Shown: one piece after another, positions 17,299 to 26,587 of the stretch
Position numbering within the stretch: position 1 is the stretch's first letter
Layout of the letters: the number at the start of each line of letters is the position of its first letter
Source of the DNA: CALVGQ01 sp031551965
Lineage (GTDB): Bacteria > Bacillota_I > Bacilli_A > Erysipelotrichales > Erysipelotrichaceae
Direction of reading: 5' to 3'
Length of the DNA stretch: 64,000 nucleotides
Assembly (NCBI GenBank): GCA_031551965.1
Contig: JAVBMW010000010.1
Span: 1-64,000, forward strand
Made by a program: the position numbers and the translations under genes
Notes under the pieces: model-generated
Seen by the model: the letters and a program-made list of their open reading frames with translations, nothing else
What the model was told of the DNA's origin: nothing
Database searches by the model: none

Positions 17299-19047
17299 AT
17301 GCTTAAACTATTTAAGAAATTAACGAAAGAAGACTGGATTTGTGTTTTGATCAGTATTCTGTTTATTGTAGCACAAGTCTGGTTGGATCTAAAACTACCA
17401 GAGTATATGTCAGAAATCACTAAAGTAATTCAATTGGAAGGGACAATGGATCAAATCCTAAGTGCTGGATCAAAGATGTTACTTTGTGCACTAGGAAGTT
17501 TACTATCTTCGGTTGTGGTTGCAATTTTAGCTGCAAAAGTAGCGACAAATTTTGGAGCGAATTTACGTGAAAAACTATTTGCGAAAGTACAATCGTTTTC
17601 ACTTCAAGAAATCGGTGGATTTTCTACTGCAAGTTTGATCACTCGATCTACTAATGATATCACACAGGTTCAAATGGTGATCGTTATGGGACTGCAAGCC
17701 ATCATAAAAGCACCAATTACAGCAGTGTGGGCAATTGGTAAAATTGCGGGGAAAAGTTCTCAATGGACAATGGCAACAGGGGTTGCGGTAATTATATTAC
17801 TATTTGTCGTAGCTGGTTGTATGTTGCTTGTAATGCCGAAATTCAAAAAGCTTCAACGTTTAACAGATGATTTAAATCGCGTCACAAGAGAAAATTTATC
17901 AGGGCTTCAAGTTGTACGTGCATATAATGCTGAAGATTACCAAGTGAATAAATTTGAAGAAGTCAATACAGAATTGACAAATACAAACTTATTTACGAGC
18001 CGTTCAATGGCGTTTATATCGCCATTCATCTCACTGATTATGAGTGGTTTATCACTATCCATATACTGGATCGGTGCGATCCTCATCAATAATGCACAAC
18101 TTGCAGATAAGATTACTTTATTTTCAGATATGGTTGTCTTCTCCAGTTATTCAATGCAGATCGTAATGTCCTTTATGATGCTAGTTATGATTTTTATTAT
18201 GGTACCTCGTGCCTCAGTTTCAGCTACTCGTATATTAGAAGTATTGGAAACCAAACCTGCTATCCTTGACGGAAAGGCAGATACTACAACATCACTAAAA
18301 GGGCGAATCGAATTTAAAAATGTAAGTTTTAAATATCCGGATGCAGAAGAATATATCTTAAAAGACATTAATTTTACTGCTCATAAAGGAGAGACCATTG
18401 CATTTATCGGATCCACTGGTTGTGGTAAAAGTACAGTAATTAATTTGGTGCCAAGATTTTATGATGTAACTGAAGGAGAAGTGCTGGTTGATGGAATCAA
18501 TGTCAAAGACTATACTCAAGCTGAACTTCATAATAAAATCGGTTATGTATCTCAAAAAGCTACTCTATTTACTGGAACGATCAAATCCAATGTAATGTAT
18601 GGTGATAATGGAAAAGAGTGTTTAGAAAGTGACATGGTTGAAGCGGTGTATACTGCTCAGGCAGCAGATTTTGTGGAAAATTTAGAAGAAGGATATGAGG
18701 GTTATGTTTCCCAAGGGGGAACTAACTTATCAGGTGGACAAAAACAAAGAATATCCATTGCCCGTGCCATCAATCGTCGACCAGAAATTTTCATCTTTGA
18801 TGATTCATTTTCTGCTTTGGATTATAAAACTGACCGCAAATTAAGGGATGCCCTAAAAAAAGACTGTGCTCAAGCGACCAAACTGATCGTTGCCCAACGT
18901 ATAGGAACCATTCGTGATGCAGATAAGATCGTTGTTTTGGATAATGGTCACGTTAAGGGAATCGGGACACATAATGAATTAATGGAAAATTGTGAAGTCT
19001 ACAGACAAATCGCCTATTCTCAAAACTCGAAGGAGGAATTAGACTAA
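17299..19047 (+). CDS. ABC exporter half-transporter, first subunit
   Basis: 582 residues: an exporter transmembrane domain of about six helices (15-310) followed by an ATPase domain. Walker A is GSTGCGKST, the Q loop lies in YVSQKATLF, the signature is LSGGQKQR, Walker B is EIFIFDDSFSALD, and the switch region reads VAQRIGTI, with Gln in place of the usual His (AHR). The Asp after Walker B (DD instead of DE) and the Gln suggest that this is the degenerate-site partner of a heterodimer. It shares one base with the next gene (TAATG). Confidence 0.88.
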   Translation: MLKLFKKLTKEDWICVLISILFIVAQVWLDLKLPEYMSEITKVIQLEGTMDQILSAGSKMLLCALGSLLSSVVVAILAAKVATNFGANLREKLFAKVQSFSLQEIGGFSTASLITRSTNDITQVQMVIVMGLQAIIKAPITAVWAIGKIAGKSSQWTMATGVAVIILLFVVAGCMLLVMPKFKKLQRLTDDLNRVTRENLSGLQVVRAYNAEDYQVNKFEEVNTELTNTNLFTSRSMAFISPFISLIMSGLSLSIYWIGAILINNAQLADKITLFSDMVVFSSYSMQIVMSFMMLVMIFIMVPRASVSATRILEVLETKPAILDGKADTTTSLKGRIEFKNVSFKYPDAEEYILKDINFTAHKGETIAFIGSTGCGKSTVINLVPRFYDVTEGEVLVDGINVKDYTQAELHNKIGYVSQKATLFTGTIKSNVMYGDNGKECLESDMVEAVYTAQAADFVENLEEGYEGYVSQGGTNLSGGQKQRISIARAINRRPEIFIFDDSFSALDYKTDRKLRDALKKDCAQATKLIVAQRIGTIRDADKIVVLDNGHVKGIGTHNELMENCEVYRQIAYSQNSKEELD

Positions 19048-20906
19048 TGGCAAAAGATGAATATAAACTTGGGCAAAGTAACCAAGAACGAAAACCCCAT
19101 GGACCTGGTGGTCATGGACCGGGACCGAGAATGGGTAGCAGTGAAAAAGCTGCAGACTTTATTGGAACTTGGAAGAAATTACTGAATTATTGTAAAAAAT
19201 ATAATTTATTATTTATTTTCTCCCTTGTTTGTGCTGCATTGGGGACAGTATTGACTCTAATTGGTCCAGATAAATTATCGGAGTTGACTGACATCATTCA
19301 AAAAGGATTAGTGACAGGGATTGATATGGATGCTGTTACTAAAATCGGACTGACTTTAGTTTGTTTCTATTTGACAAGTGCAGTTTTTTCTTTGATTCAA
19401 GGACAAGTGATGGCAAGCATTACTCAAAAAATATCAAAAAATTTAAGATCGGAACTTTCTTTGAAAATCAATCGTTTACCGATGAGTTTTTTCAGTAAAG
19501 TATCCAAAGGAGATGTCTTATCTAGAGTCACAAACGATGTGGATACTGTTGGAAATTCACTTAATCAAAGTATTGCAACCTTAGTATCTGCTCTTACTTT
19601 ATTTATAGGTTCACTGGTGATGATGTTGAAAACCAATGTGATCTTAACGATCACTGCGATCGTTGCCTCTTTGCTTGGATTTATGTTGATGATGCTGATC
19701 ATGTCAAGATCACAAAAATATTTTACTGCGCAACAAAAAAATCTTGGTTTGATCAATGGACATATTGAAGAAGTTTATGCCGGTCATACGATCATGAAAG
19801 CTTATAACGGTGAAAAAGAAGCAAAAGATGCTTTTGATAAAATGAATTTTGCCTTAAAAGACAGTGGGTTCAAAGCTCAGTGTTTATCGGGACTTATGAT
19901 GCCACTGATGTCGTTTGTCGGAAACTTTGGCTATGTTGCGGTTTGCGTAGTAGGGGGAATGTTGGCAATCAATGGAAGCATCAGTTTTGGTGTCATCGTT
20001 GCCTTCATGATGTATGTACGCTACTTTACTCAGCCACTTTCTCAAATTGCTCAGGCAACTCAAAATATGCAATCTGCAGCTGCAGCAGGAGAACGTGTCT
20101 TTGATTTCTTAAAATCAGAAGAAATGGAAAATGAATCTTCTGTAAAAGAAAAATTAACTAACATCAAAGGGCAGGTTGAGTTTGAACATGTAAAATTTGG
20201 TTATGATCCCGAAAAGGTAATTATTCATGATTTCTCGGCAATTGCAATGCCTGGACAAAAGATCGCAATTGTTGGACCAACTGGAGCTGGTAAGACAACA
20301 ATGGTCAATCTACTGATGCGTTTCTAGTAACTACAAGTAGGATCTATCAAAATCGAGGGTGTTTCCACAAAAGACATGACACGCGAAAATGTGCATGATC
20401 AGTTCTGTATGGTTCTTCAGGACACTTGGTTGTTTGAGGGGACTGTTCGTGAGAATTTAGTTTATTGTAATGAACATATATCTGATGTCAAAATGATTGA
20501 GGCATGTAAAGCTGTAGGCTTAGATCATTTTATTAGGACACTCTCGAATGGATACGATACGGTACTCAATGATCAGGTAAATCTATCTCAAGGGCAGAAA
20601 CAACAATTAACGATTGCTCGTGCAATGATCGCAGATAAACCAATGTTGATCTTGGATGAAGCTACAAGTTCTGTGGATACTCGTACTGAATTGTTGATCC
20701 AAAATGCTATGGATGAATTGATGTGTAATAGAACATCGTTCATTATTGCTCATCGCTTATCAACAATTAAAAACGCTGATCTCATCTTAGTTATGAAAGA
20801 TGGTGACATTATAGAAAGTGGAAATCATGATGATTTATTACAAAAAAATGGTTTTTATGCCGATCTATACAATTCTCAGTTTGAACAAGTTGAAGAAATA
20901 GATTAA
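19047..20906 (+). pseudogene. ABC exporter half-transporter, second subunit, with two tandem in-frame stops
   Basis: Exporter subunit with a GPG-rich N terminus, about six membrane helices, Walker A GPTGAGKTT, then TAG TAA at 20325-20330 directly after LLMRF. The same frame continues without shift to a complete second half: Q loop MVLQDTWLFEGT, signature LSQGQKQQ, Walker B MLILDEATSSVD and AHRLSTI. The stops replace the usual Phe-Tyr-Glu of this position; TATGAA to TAGTAA differs only by a TG/GT swap. As read, the product lacks most of its ATPase and the exporter should be inactive. A sequencing error or very rare readthrough cannot be excluded. A restart at 20376 could give the 176-residue fragment. 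Confidence 0.85.
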
Positions 20907-20933
20907 ACTAAGGTTAACTTAAAAGGAGACTTT

Positions 20934-21254
20934 ATGGCAACTACTTTAGATTATATCGAATATGTCTGTGATCAAATCCATGGAACAGGTATGGTCCGTT
21001 ATCGAAAAATGTTTGGGGAATATATGGTTTATGTCAATGACAAACCAATACTTCTTGTGTGTGATAATACGGTCTTTGTAAAAAAACTGGATTGCATAAA
21101 AGAATTATTACAGGATGCATCAACAGGATTTCCCTATAATGGATCAAAAGAACATTACATTTTAGATATAGATAACCGAAATTTAGCTTGTGAAGTTATA
21201 GATGTTTTAGAGCCGTTGATACCTGTTCCTAAACCTAGAAAGAAAAAAGTATAG
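20934..21254 (+). CDS. TfoX/Sxy N-terminal-domain protein
   Basis: 106 residues corresponding to the TfoX N-terminal domain only (YRKMFGEYMVYVNDKPILLV is typical). In Gammaproteobacteria TfoX/Sxy activates competence genes, but the short stand-alone form found in many bacteria has no proven role. The C-terminal PKPRKKKV is basic. It lies 27 bases behind the ABC genes with its own AAAAGGAG site and ends before a bidirectional terminator. Confidence 0.78.
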   Translation: MATTLDYIEYVCDQIHGTGMVRYRKMFGEYMVYVNDKPILLVCDNTVFVKKLDCIKELLQDASTGFPYNGSKEHYILDIDNRNLACEVIDVLEPLIPVPKPRKKKV

Positions 21255-21267
21255 TTAAGTACGAAAA

Positions 21268-21306
21268 TAGGAGTTGAACTTTGAGTTCAACTCCTACTAT
21301 TATTTT
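21268..21306. terminator. Bidirectional terminator
   Basis: Perfect 13-bp stem TAGGAGTTGAACT (21268-21280) with AGTTCAACTCCTA (21284-21296), a 3-base loop, T-rich on the plus side and T-rich on the minus side (TATTTTCG read on that strand). It separates two convergent genes. Confidence 0.8.
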
Positions 21307-22268
21307 TTGGTTTTCAATAGTGAAGATATACCGCTCATCAAAACATTGCTTATTCCATCAGAAATTGTACTTTCTGTAGATTTAGTGGTTTTAGTAGCGG
21401 TAGTCTTTTTAGCGGTAGTTGCTGCTTTAGTAGTTGCAGCCTTTTTAGTAGCAGTAGTCTTTTTAGCGGTTGATGCAGCTTTAGTAGTTGCAGCCTTTTT
21501 AGTTGCGGTAGTCTTTTTAGCGGTTGATGTAGCTTTAGTAGTTGCAGCCTTTTTAGTAGCGGTAGTCTTTTTAGCGGTAGTTGCTGCTTTAGTAGTAGCA
21601 GCCTTAGTAGCGGTAGTCTTTTTAGCAGTGGATGCTGCTTTAGTAGTTGCAGCCTTTTTAGTAGCAGTAGTCTTTTTAGCAGTGGATGCAGCTTTAGTAG
21701 TTGAAGTTTTAGTAGAGGTAGTCTTTTTAGCAGTGGATGCAGCTTTAGTAGTTGAATTTTTAGTAGCGGTAGTTTTTTTAGCTGTAGTAGCCGCTTTTGT
21801 GGTCGTAGTATCTGTTCCTAATAAACCAGATAGAATTGATGAAAGATCTATGCCACTTGATGATGAGTTCTTTTCTTGACCCAATAAAGTCAACAACATG
21901 GGTGATAAAGAAGATAGAATGGTTTGTATCGAATCAGAGCTAACCCCAGTGTTTGATGAAATATTATTTTGAACAGAATTTGTGTTTGATCCAAGAATAT
22001 GGCTTAATATTTTTTGACCATCTTTTAAGTCAACGTTTTTTAAAAATGAACTAATATCGCTAATGTCGTCAGATGCGTGATCATCTAGTGCTTTTGATAA
22101 CGAAGAAGCACCAGTTTTACTGTTTGCATTAGATTGTAAACTTGATAGTAAAGTAGGAAGTGCATTCGAAATAACATTTTGAACATCATTAGAATTAGTT
22201 CCTGATTTTTTAGCGATTTCACTAACACTATCGCTGTTTAATAATTTTGTGATTGTAGATAAATCCAT
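21300..22268 (-). CDS. DUF937 protein with Lys/Thr/Ala repeat tail
   Basis: 322 residues. The N-terminal half (1-170) has the DUF937 pattern: SVSEIAKKSGTNSNDVQNVI, LPTLLSSL, ISSFLKNVDLKDGQKILSHI and SPMLLTLLG. The C-terminal half (about 172-305) is a low-complexity array of about eight units of 17-18 residues built from AKKTTATK and KAATTKAAS, resembling basic histone-H1-like tails. The start is placed at 22268, behind GGAGAAATT on the minus strand; the longer frame adds 10 residues. The tail should bind nucleic acid or another polyanion (inference). The function of DUF937 is not known. Confidence 0.75.
   Translation of the reverse strand: MDLSTITKLLNSDSVSEIAKKSGTNSNDVQNVISNALPTLLSSLQSNANSKTGASSLSKALDDHASDDISDISSFLKNVDLKDGQKILSHILGSNTNSVQNNISSNTGVSSDSIQTILSSLSPMLLTLLGQEKNSSSSGIDLSSILSGLLGTDTTTTKAATTAKKTTATKNSTTKAASTAKKTTSTKTSTTKAASTAKKTTATKKAATTKAASTAKKTTATKAATTKAATTAKKTTATKKAATTKATSTAKKTTATKKAATTKAASTAKKTTATKKAATTKAATTAKKTTATKTTKSTESTISDGISNVLMSGISSLLKTKK
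21380..21790 (-). repeat. Coding tandem repeat, 51-54 bp period
   Basis: Imperfect units with the shared core TAGTAGTTGCAGCC and GTAGTCTTTTTAGC on the plus strand, each encoding 17-18 residues of the DUF937 protein tail. Units differ by small in-frame length changes, which is typical of repeat expansion and contraction. Confidence 0.8.
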
Positions 22269-22389
22269 AATTTCTCCTTGGCCTTTAGGCATATACATTA
22301 ATTTTATGATTGTTAGTAATAGATGTCAATGTACAAGGTAAAATATTATGATTTAAAAATGTTGGTATGTTTTAGAGTGAAGAAATCTA

Positions 22390-22398
22390 TGCTATAAT
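22390..22398 (+). promoter_or_regulatory. Extended -10 promoter of the MFS gene
   Basis: TGC directly before TATAAT (22393-22398) forms an extended -10 element. The -35 region is poor. It lies 27 bases before the start codon. Confidence 0.5.
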
Positions 22399-22424
22399 TT
22401 GGCAAGTAATTTGGAGATATGTTT

Positions 22425-23618
22425 ATGAAAAATTGGAAGAAATATTTTGTTATGTTGTGGAGTGGACAAGCCATTTCATTACTAACTAGTGCAATAGTAC
22501 AAATGGCAATCATTTGGTATATTACCGATTATACACGTTCTGCAAGTACACTTGCGATTGCATCAATTGTTGCGTTTGTTCCACAAAGCATCTTGGGACC
22601 ATTTATCGGTGTTTATCTTGATCGGCAAGATAAGAAAACAGTAATGTTGATCTCAGATTTAGGAATTGCTTTAGTGAGTTTGATTGCAGGTGTTTTTGTA
22701 ATGCAAAATCAGTTATCACTCTTAATGATTTATATCGTTCTTTTCTTGAGAGCTCTAGGGTCTGCATTTCATTCTCCGTGTTTGTCTGCCGTAACACCAC
22801 AAATCGTTCCTACAGAGGATTTAGTGAAGTATGGCGGATATTCTCAAAGTGTTCAATCCATGTCTTATATCATTAGTCCTGTTTTAGCAGGCGTGCTTTA
22901 TGCAATACTTCCAATGAGCACTTTATTTTTTATTGATGTAGTTGGGGCAGTGATCGCAGTTGGTTTCCTATTCTTCATTCCACTACCAAAACAAGAACCA
23001 AATAATACAAAAATGGAAATGATCAAAGAACTTAAAGAAGGTTTAGAAGTTGTCAAAGGTGCAAAAGGTTTATACTATATCATTATTATTAGTGCCTTCT
23101 TCATGATTGTATATATGCCAATCAATTCCCTGTTTCCTTTGATAGTATTAGATTATTTCAATTCTTCGACTCAAATTGCTGGAATTGTTGAAGCTTCTTT
23201 TGCGGTAGGAATGTTGCTTGCTGGAATTGTACTTGGAACTTGGGGTGGATTTAAGAAGAAGCACTTAACGATTATTTTTGCTTATGTAACACTTGGGCTA
23301 TGTTTAGCACTTAGTGGACTACTTCCAGTAAAAGGAATTTATATTTTCATTTGTTTATGCTTTTTAATGGGTTTTGCAGGGACATTCTTTAACGTTCCCT
23401 ATTCAGTATTGATCCAAGAAATTATCCCTTTAGAATTTTTAGGAAGAGTATTTACCTTATCTACATCTTTAATGACGTTGACAATGCCGATAGGGTTAGC
23501 TTTGTCTGGAACATTTGCTGATAAAATTGGTGTAAATTGGTGGTTCTTCTACTCAGGGATATTTATTGTGATATTAGGATTCTCACATTTCTTATTTAAA
23601 GATATTCGCGATCTATAA
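22425..23618 (+). CDS. MFS efflux transporter, macrolide-efflux-like
   Basis: 397 residues with about 12 membrane helices. The N-terminal KNWKKYFVMLWSGQAISLLT and YLDRQDKKTVM (the loop 2-3 motif) resemble Mef-type drug exporters. It would export a hydrophobic compound by proton antiport. ATG 22425 is preferred over 22419 because GGAG (22413-22416) then lies 8 bases upstream. It is a single-gene unit between a promoter and a terminator; the substrate is not predictable. Confidence 0.8.
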   Translation: MKNWKKYFVMLWSGQAISLLTSAIVQMAIIWYITDYTRSASTLAIASIVAFVPQSILGPFIGVYLDRQDKKTVMLISDLGIALVSLIAGVFVMQNQLSLLMIYIVLFLRALGSAFHSPCLSAVTPQIVPTEDLVKYGGYSQSVQSMSYIISPVLAGVLYAILPMSTLFFIDVVGAVIAVGFLFFIPLPKQEPNNTKMEMIKELKEGLEVVKGAKGLYYIIIISAFFMIVYMPINSLFPLIVLDYFNSSTQIAGIVEASFAVGMLLAGIVLGTWGGFKKKHLTIIFAYVTLGLCLALSGLLPVKGIYIFICLCFLMGFAGTFFNVPYSVLIQEIIPLEFLGRVFTLSTSLMTLTMPIGLALSGTFADKIGVNWWFFYSGIFIVILGFSHFLFKDIRDL

Positions 23619-23623
23619 AATGA

Positions 23624-23657
23624 AAAGATTTTCCGTTAATCAGAAAATCTTTATTTC
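23624..23657. terminator. Terminator between convergent MFS and esterase genes
   Basis: AAAGATTTTC (23624-23633) pairs perfectly with GAAAATCTTT (23643-23652); T- and A-rich flanks allow function in both directions. Confidence 0.75.
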
Positions 23658-23659
23658 AA

Positions 23660-24592
23660 TTAATTTTGTTTCTTAAAGTAATGTGAGATTGCATAGTTGT
23701 AGCTATCATTAAAGAATTTGATGGCATTTTTTGTAGATGAACTTTTAGGAACCATTATATCAAACGTGTGATAACACCCTTTAAATACTTCAAAGTGAAC
23801 TTCAATATTGTTTCTTTTTAAATTTTCTATGAATTGAACCGTTTCATCAAAGAAGGGTTCGATATCACCTACGAATGTTATTGCAGGAGGTAAATTAGAA
23901 TAATCTGTTTCCAAAGCAGGTACTGCATATTTTGTAACTGGATCAACATCCTTTAAATAAAGATTCCAAGCTTTGATATTTTGCTGCTCGTTCCAAATAG
24001 GCGCATCATTATCTTTCATAGAAGATGTAGTGCGATTATCGATCATTGGATAGAGTGGGATTTGACATGCGATATTGACTTCACCTCGGTCTCTTGCCAA
24101 AAGACAAAGCGCAACTGTTAAACCGCCTCCCGCACTTTCACCACCGACGAAGATTTGATCAGGATTGATATTCAATTCTAAGGCATGATCTTTCATCCAA
24201 AGTAAAGCTTGGTAACAATCATCTAGTGCAGCAGGATAAGGGGCTTGAGTAGACAACCGATAGTCGACAGCTACCACAACGCTTGATTTAACTATTTCTT
24301 TTGCCATCGACATTTTAATCATTTCAGGATTACCCGTACTGTAGCCACCACCATGAATCCATAAAACACCAGGAACAGGTTTATCAAATTTTTCTTTATG
24401 GATGAGTAATCGTAAAATGCTGGTATCTTTACGCAAAATATATTCATTATAGGGAGTTTTAGATTTATCTTGTGGTTTAAATTGGGTTGGTTTCGGTTTA
24501 ATTAAGTTTTTAGGAAAACGATCTAGAATTATTTTGGAAAAAGCACCCATTTTTCGTAAATCTTTAACAATCATATCATTTGTCACTTTCAT
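23660..24592 (-). CDS. Alpha/beta hydrolase, HSL-type esterase
   Basis: 310 residues. The oxyanion-hole motif HGGGYSTG and nucleophile elbow GGESAGGG identify the hormone-sensitive-lipase (type IV) esterase family; Asp in VGDIEPFFD and His in CYHTFD complete the triad. It acts on short-chain esters in the cytosol since no signal peptide is seen. The start at 24592 follows AAGGAGATCAGCT on the minus strand; the longer frame adds 9 residues. Confidence 0.85.
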   Translation of the reverse strand: MKVTNDMIVKDLRKMGAFSKIILDRFPKNLIKPKPTQFKPQDKSKTPYNEYILRKDTSILRLLIHKEKFDKPVPGVLWIHGGGYSTGNPEMIKMSMAKEIVKSSVVVAVDYRLSTQAPYPAALDDCYQALLWMKDHALELNINPDQIFVGGESAGGGLTVALCLLARDRGEVNIACQIPLYPMIDNRTTSSMKDNDAPIWNEQQNIKAWNLYLKDVDPVTKYAVPALETDYSNLPPAITFVGDIEPFFDETVQFIENLKRNNIEVHFEVFKGCYHTFDIMVPKSSSTKNAIKFFNDSYNYAISHYFKKQN

Positions 24593-24631
24593 AGCTGATC
24601 TCCTTAAATATGGTTTCATTATATCACAAAG

Positions 24632-24663
24632 AAATCGGCGAAATATGTAACTCTCGCCGATTT
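24632..24663 (-). terminator. Terminator of the CotH-kinase gene
   Basis: AAATCGGCGA (24632-24641) and TCGCCGATTT (24654-24663) form a perfect 10-bp stem; on the minus strand it is followed by TTTCTTTG. Confidence 0.7.
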
Positions 24664-24667
24664 TTGA

Positions 24668-26347
24668 TTATTGATTGTTTCGTATTGTATTTTGCATTTG
24701 ATTGTTGTTTTGTGTTCCCATTGAGTTTAAATCAACACTTGATCCATCGACTAAAGTGGATGAATCTTGAGTGCTAGTCACAGTTGAAATTTCACCATTT
24801 AACTGTTTACGTATGCTTTCTGAGCGAAGTAAACAGAATTGTTTTAGCGTTGAAACTCCTTTTTCAAATTCATCAAGAGTATAGAATGCACTTGGATCGT
24901 TTTCAACATAGGGCTTGATCATTTCATAAATTCGATCGATTTCTTTTTCGAATTCACCAGATTCGAAGTAACTCGTGATCAAATCATCATATCTTTCCAA
25001 ATACTGATTGTAATATTCTTCATTTGAAATGATCGCATTCCACATAGGTCTTGTAGAATCTTCAGTATTGTTGATCAGGGATGCGATTCCTGAATTGATC
25101 ACAGAGGTTGATTGAGATGTTGTTTGGTTCATTTGTCCCATACTAAATCCTCCAAAGGCTAAATTATAGTCCCAAGGAAGCATCGTCATTTGTCCATCTT
25201 TTTCATACAAATAATAGTTGTGTAGCATTGAACCGGTATAGCTATCTCCATTGACAGTAAAGTTATGAGCTACAAAGTAATTGATCAGTGCTTCTACATC
25301 CAATATATCATCTAAATCTGTTCCTTCTGATAATTTTTTTAGTGATTCAATTAAACGGAGTTGATCTTCTTCGGTAGCATCTGTTTCAGCATTATCGAAA
25401 ATGTAACTATAGCTTTCAATGTTGTCGTCAATATAAGTTAATGCCGTGCTGCTGTCACTGAATCCAGACATGCCACCACCAAATCCGCCACGCGCAAATT
25501 GATCTTGATTACCGTCTGTTGGCATTTGTAATCCTTCCGGTCTTTGCATCTGGCTCGGATCGAAATTGCCATCTGTAGGCATTTGAGTTTGTCCACCTGG
25601 TATTTGTTGTCCATTATTAGGCATCTGCATTCCATCAGGTAACTGTATTTGACTTGGGTCAAAATTACCATCAGATGGCATTTGCATTCCTTCAGGTAGT
25701 TCCATATCCATCTTGTTTCCACCTACATTGGCAAGTTGTTCAGATTCTGGTTTATATAATTCTCCAGCATCTTCACCATAGTTACGTGCTAAAAATGAAT
25801 CGCCAATTTCTTCAATGGCCAAATATAGTCCAAATGTTTCACCATTAATACTTAAAGACACAAAGCTTGTCATTGGGCTAGCTACACCCATCTGTTCCAT
25901 CAATTCATAGGCGAGATAGTCTTTCATATAGGTTGTATCAGCATAAATGTTATTTAAGTTTAATTTATCCAAGCCATAATAGGTTTGCCCCTTTACATTT
26001 TTACCAAAATTGATTTTAAAGCTGTAGCGATCGCTGTCTTCATTACTTGCTACAGAACTTAATGACGTATTTCCTTTAGTCGCAAAGGTCACATTCTCAA
26101 TCGTTTCTCCATCAATGGTTACGTTGGCAGTATATTTGGTTTTGTCCAAAGGATTTGTCTTTAAATCCTGCCAGTCTTCTTCACTGATTTCTATATTGAT
26201 CTTATGAACTACACTGTCATCAAAGAGTGTATTTGTATAATCTTTTTCAACAGTTTGTTCCTCTGATTCTTGGGTTGGGGAATTTGTACAGGCTACTAAG
26301 CCAAGACAAATTAAAGCACTACAACATAATATAATTAGTTTTTTCAT
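24668..26347 (-). CDS. CotH-kinase-family lipoprotein with Gln/Met/Pro repeats
   Basis: 559 residues. The signal peptide ends at lipobox LVAC (Cys20). CotH-kinase features: YGLDKLNLNN, TYMKDYLAYELMEQMG, FGLYLAIEEIGDSFL and MLPWDYNLAFGG. CotH of spore coats is a protein kinase; many vegetative Bacillota carry surface-anchored relatives. Between residues about 200 and 290 lies an insert of repeats of the type MQMPxDGNFDPSQ, rich in Gln, Met, Pro and Gly. The start at 26347 follows GAGGTGGACA. No operon partner is adjacent. The cell-surface location is supported by the signal; its target is unknown. Confidence 0.82.
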   Translation of the reverse strand: MKKLIILCCSALICLGLVACTNSPTQESEEQTVEKDYTNTLFDDSVVHKINIEISEEDWQDLKTNPLDKTKYTANVTIDGETIENVTFATKGNTSLSSVASNEDSDRYSFKINFGKNVKGQTYYGLDKLNLNNIYADTTYMKDYLAYELMEQMGVASPMTSFVSLSINGETFGLYLAIEEIGDSFLARNYGEDAGELYKPESEQLANVGGNKMDMELPEGMQMPSDGNFDPSQIQLPDGMQMPNNGQQIPGGQTQMPTDGNFDPSQMQRPEGLQMPTDGNQDQFARGGFGGGMSGFSDSSTALTYIDDNIESYSYIFDNAETDATEEDQLRLIESLKKLSEGTDLDDILDVEALINYFVAHNFTVNGDSYTGSMLHNYYLYEKDGQMTMLPWDYNLAFGGFSMGQMNQTTSQSTSVINSGIASLINNTEDSTRPMWNAIISNEEYYNQYLERYDDLITSYFESGEFEKEIDRIYEMIKPYVENDPSAFYTLDEFEKGVSTLKQFCLLRSESIRKQLNGEISTVTSTQDSSTLVDGSSVDLNSMGTQNNNQMQNTIRNNQ

Positions 26348-26532
26348 TGTCCACCTCATTTTTCAAGCATAGTTTAACCATCTCCAGTGAATTCCAATTG
26401 TATTTATTCTGAATTTTTTGTGAACAAAGTTCTATATCTTCAAAAATATAACGGTTTTTTACTATTAATATAGAGTTTTGGTTATAATATTATTGTGTAA
26501 TTTTAATTAAAGACAAAATGAAATTATATTTA

Positions 26533-26561
26533 TTGTAAGAATTTAAAAAAACGGTTATAAT
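26533..26561 (+). promoter_or_regulatory. Promoter of the diguanylate cyclase gene
   Basis: TTGTAA (26533-26538) and TATAAT (26556-26561) with a 17-base spacer, 26 bases before the start codon. Confidence 0.6.
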
Positions 26562-26587
26562 TGCATTACAAAAAGGAAGTGATTTTT

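Noticed and set aside
20322..20376. Frameshift in the second ABC subunit
   Set aside because: Both halves are in the same frame and the intervening codons translate with the expected length; the defect is two stops, not a shift.
21380..21790. Regular repeats that might suggest a CRISPR array
   Set aside because: There are no unique spacers; units are contiguous, vary within codons and keep the coding frame of the DUF937 protein.
21274..21879. Long open frame opposite the DUF937 gene, predicted hydrophobic protein of Val/Ala repeats
   Set aside because: It mirrors the Lys/Thr/Ala repeat on the minus strand, has no ribosome site and starts inside the bidirectional terminator.
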